Part shown: positions 47,001-48,986 of the stretch, in pieces | Position numbering within the stretch: position 1 is the stretch's first letter | How the letters are laid out: each line of letters begins with the position of its first letter | Assembly: GCA_946886865.1 (NCBI GenBank) | Contig: CAMPJI010000011.1 | Location: forward strand, 1-48,986 | Length of the DNA: 48,986 nucleotides | Direction of reading: 5' to 3' | DNA from: an uncultured Lysobacterales bacterium | GTDB taxonomy: Bacteria; Pseudomonadota; Gammaproteobacteria; Xanthomonadales; Xanthomonadaceae | Notes under the pieces: generated by a model | What the model was told of the DNA's origin: nothing | Database searches by the model: none | What the model saw: the letters and a program-made list of their open reading frames with translations, nothing else | Position numbers and translations under genes: made by a program

Positions 47001-47249
47001 ATGACCGACCGCGAGCGCAGGACAACCAGGGGCACCCCCAACGACACCGCCGCGCTGCGCGCCGGGCTGACCCCTGCCCAGCTGAAGACGCTGGCGACCA
47101 TGGAGCAGTTCCGGTGGTCGCTGCGGTTCGTCCGCCGGCCGCTGTTCCAGGACCCCATCCCGGTGCTGTTCGCGCCCGATGGCCGTTACGTCGTGCTCAA
47201 CGGCGACGGCACGATCGATGAGACCCCCACGCTGAAGTTGCGCGACTGA
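47001..47249 (+). CDS. Small uncharacterised protein (82 residues)
   Basis: From the ATG at 47001 the product reads MTDRERRTTRGTPNDTAALR and continues with a compact folded-looking core: LTPAQLKTLATMEQFRWSLR, FVRRPLFQDPIPVLF, DGRYVVLNGDGTID. No known domain is recognised. It looks like a conserved family-specific protein lying between tRNA-Leu and rnr. It has no signal peptide or membrane segment. The frame is open further upstream through the tRNA, which cannot be coding. GGGG just before the start is a poor ribosome site, so the start is uncertain. Confidence 0.7.
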   Translation: MTDRERRTTRGTPNDTAALRAGLTPAQLKTLATMEQFRWSLRFVRRPLFQDPIPVLFAPDGRYVVLNGDGTIDETPTLKLRD

Positions 47250-47353
47250 CACCACCGCCGTGGCCGCGTGCGGGTGCCGGCCGCATCGCGGATGCAGGGG
47301 CCGGAGGCCCCGGACAAGACGCTGCCTTGATGGCGCTGTGCGACCATGCCCGG

Positions 47354-48986
47354 ATGACCAAGAAAACCCCCAGCAAGTCGACCCGGCGTTCGTCCGGCGG
47401 TCCCGCAGGCAGCTCTGGCAAGGGGCCGTCGCCTTCGCGCGGCGGGCAGCGCGCCGGCGGTGCGTCCGGCAAGGGCGGCAAGGGACCGGGCGCCGGCCGG
47501 AAGGCCCCGGGCTGGCTGCCCGAGCCGCCGCCACGCGGCACCCGCAAGCCGTCGCTGGCCCCGGTGCACGGCAAGGGCGGCCTGCATGATCCCTACGCCG
47601 AGCGCGAGGCCGCCCGCTACGACCAGCCCATCGCCAGCCGCGAAATGATCCTGGGCCTGCTGGCGGCCGCCGAAGGGCCGATGGAGGCCGATGCGCTGGC
47701 CGCGAAGCTGTCGCTGACCGATCCGGAGCGCTTCGACGCGTTGAGTGCGCGCCTGCGCGCCATGGTGCGCGACGGCCAGTTGCTGCAGAACCGCAAGGGC
47801 GCGTTCGTGCCGGCGGCGCAGGCCGACCTCATTCCCGGCAGCGTGATCGCCAACCCGGACGGGTTCGGTTTCCTGCGGCCGGACGCAGGCACGGGCGACG
47901 ATCTGTTCCTGCCGCCGTTCGAGATGCGCAAGGTGATGCACGGCGACCGCGTGCTGGCCAGCGTCACCGGCGTGGACCGCCGCGGGCGCCGCGAAGGCGC
48001 GATCGTCGAAGTGCTGGAGCGCCGCCTCAACCGGATGATCGGCCGCTTCATCCTCGAGGACGGCGTGAGTTACGTCGAACCCGATGACCGCCGCATCCAG
48101 CGCAACATCCTGATCCCGCCCGAGGCGCGCGGCGATGCGCAAGCGGGACAGCTCGTGGTGTGCGAGATCACGCGCGCGCCGGACGGCCGCCGTCCGCCGA
48201 TGGGCCGCATCCTCACCGTGCTGGGCGAGCGCCTCACCGCATCGCTGGCGGTGCAGGCCGCCATCCACGGCCACGACATCCCGCACGAGTTCCCGCAGCC
48301 GGTGCTCGACCAGGCCGCGGCGGTGCCGCTGGAGGTACAGCCCGGCGACATCAAGGAGCGTGTCGACATCCGCGACCTGCCGCTGGTCACCATCGACGGC
48401 GAGGACGCCAAGGACTTCGACGACGCCGTCTACTGCGAGCCCAACCGCGACGGCTTCCGCCTGGTCGTCGCCATCGCCGACGTGTCCCATTACGTGCGGC
48501 CCGGCACGCCGCTGGACGACGAGGCCACGCGCCGCGCGACCTCGGTCTACTTCCCCGGCTTCGTCGTGCCGATGCTGCCGGAGACCCTGTCCAACGGCAT
48601 CTGCTCGCTCAAGCCGAAGGTCGACCGCCTGTGCTTCGTCTGCGACATGCAGATCGACCGCAAGGGCGAGGTGACCTCGTCGAAGTTCTACGAGGCGGTG
48701 ATGCATTCGCACGCGCGCCTGACCTACACCCAGGTCTGGCACGCGGTGGGCGACGACGCCAGCGACGAGGATCGCGAGGACGCGCTGGGCCGCATCGGCG
48801 GCCTGTTGCCGCAGATCCAGCGCCTGCACCAGCTCTACCAGGTGCTGGCCAAGGCACGCGCCAAGCGCGGCGCCATCGAGTTCGAGTCCAGCGAGGTGCG
48901 CTTCGTGCTGGGCCCGAAGGGCGAGGTGACGCAGGCCGGCATGATCCAGCGCAACGACGCGCACAAGCTGATCGAGGAATGCATGA
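47354..48986 (+). CDS. rnr: Ribonuclease R (partial, runs off window)
   Basis: Processive 3'-5' exoribonuclease that degrades structured RNA. 544 codons are visible. Residues 1-75 are a basic Gly/Lys/Ser/Arg-rich extension (SSGGPAGSSGKGPSPSRGG, GKGGKGPGAGRKAPG). A winged-helix domain follows (SREMILGLLAAAEGPMEADA), then the cold-shock/OB part (GFGFLRPDAGTGDDLFLP) and the RNB catalytic domain with TIDGEDAKDFDDAV carrying the metal-binding Asp cluster. The frame is still open at the window end (IEECM). The ATG at 47354 is the best start, though no strong ribosome site precedes it. Confidence 0.94.
   Translation, partial: MTKKTPSKSTRRSSGGPAGSSGKGPSPSRGGQRAGGASGKGGKGPGAGRKAPGWLPEPPPRGTRKPSLAPVHGKGGLHDPYAEREAARYDQPIASREMILGLLAAAEGPMEADALAAKLSLTDPERFDALSARLRAMVRDGQLLQNRKGAFVPAAQADLIPGSVIANPDGFGFLRPDAGTGDDLFLPPFEMRKVMHGDRVLASVTGVDRRGRREGAIVEVLERRLNRMIGRFILEDGVSYVEPDDRRIQRNILIPPEARGDAQAGQLVVCEITRAPDGRRPPMGRILTVLGERLTASLAVQAAIHGHDIPHEFPQPVLDQAAAVPLEVQPGDIKERVDIRDLPLVTIDGEDAKDFDDAVYCEPNRDGFRLVVAIADVSHYVRPGTPLDDEATRRATSVYFPGFVVPMLPETLSNGICSLKPKVDRLCFVCDMQIDRKGEVTSSKFYEAVMHSHARLTYTQVWHAVGDDASDEDREDALGRIGGLLPQIQRLHQLYQVLAKARAKRGAIEFESSEVRFVLGPKGEVTQAGMIQRNDAHKLIEECM

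Overview
The window is about 49 kb of very GC-rich DNA (roughly 70 %). Gene order, protein content and GTAG-type REP repeats point to a gammaproteobacterium of the Xanthomonadaceae/Lysobacteraceae (Lysobacter- or Luteimonas-like). This assignment is an inference: no rRNA gene lies in the window. Most of it is conserved chromosomal core, with two accessory blocks.

Region 1 (0.25-11.7 kb, minus strand) is an envelope/isoprenoid/translation run read as pyrH, CDF transporter, frr, uppS, cdsA, dxr, rseP, bamA, lpxD, fabZ, lpxA. It makes lipid A acyl precursors, the BamA insertase, the site-2 protease, CDP-diacylglycerol, undecaprenyl-PP and DXP-derived isoprenoids. skp is absent between bamA and lpxD, and a cation-efflux gene sits between pyrH and frr.

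Region 2 (11.9-20.1 kb, plus strand) is an accessory block: FecI-type sigma factor, FecR-type anti-sigma, a TonB-dependent receptor with a signalling (STN) domain, and a subtilisin autotransporter. It lies between tsf and pyrH, which are neighbours in many proteobacteria.

Region 3 (20.5-29.0 kb) holds tsf and rpsB on the minus strand, and divergently map, glnD, dapD, a Spx/ArsC-like gene and dapE. DapD has a histone-H1-like basic N-terminal extension of about 105 residues.

Region 4 (29.0-38.1 kb) contains a penicillin-acylase-family hydrolase, asnB, a DUF808 membrane protein, a TPMT-family methyltransferase and parC. asnB is preceded by a 44-codon leader ORF with five Asn codons in seven, a rho-independent terminator and an alternative pairing segment. 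This looks like an asparagine-responsive transcription attenuator and is the most striking signal in the window. The end of parC is repeated in a 98-bp tandem array.

Region 5 (38.4-46.6 kb, plus strand) is a lipid-modification cluster headed by a SigK-like ECF sigma and an RskA-like anti-sigma. It continues with a fatty acid desaturase, FAD oxidoreductase, DUF1365, cyclopropane-synthase-type methyltransferase, DUF2878, DUF1295 and a second methyltransferase. Most start codons overlap the previous stop, so it is very probably one operon. The core set matches the Mycobacterium tuberculosis sigK/rskA/ufaA1 neighbourhood and suggests stress-induced modification of unsaturated acyl chains.

Region 6 (46.7-49.0 kb) has tRNA-Leu(CAG) with promoter and terminator, a small uncharacterised protein, and the 5' two thirds of rnr, which runs off the window. 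Several intergenic gaps carry paired GTAG-type palindromic repeats.
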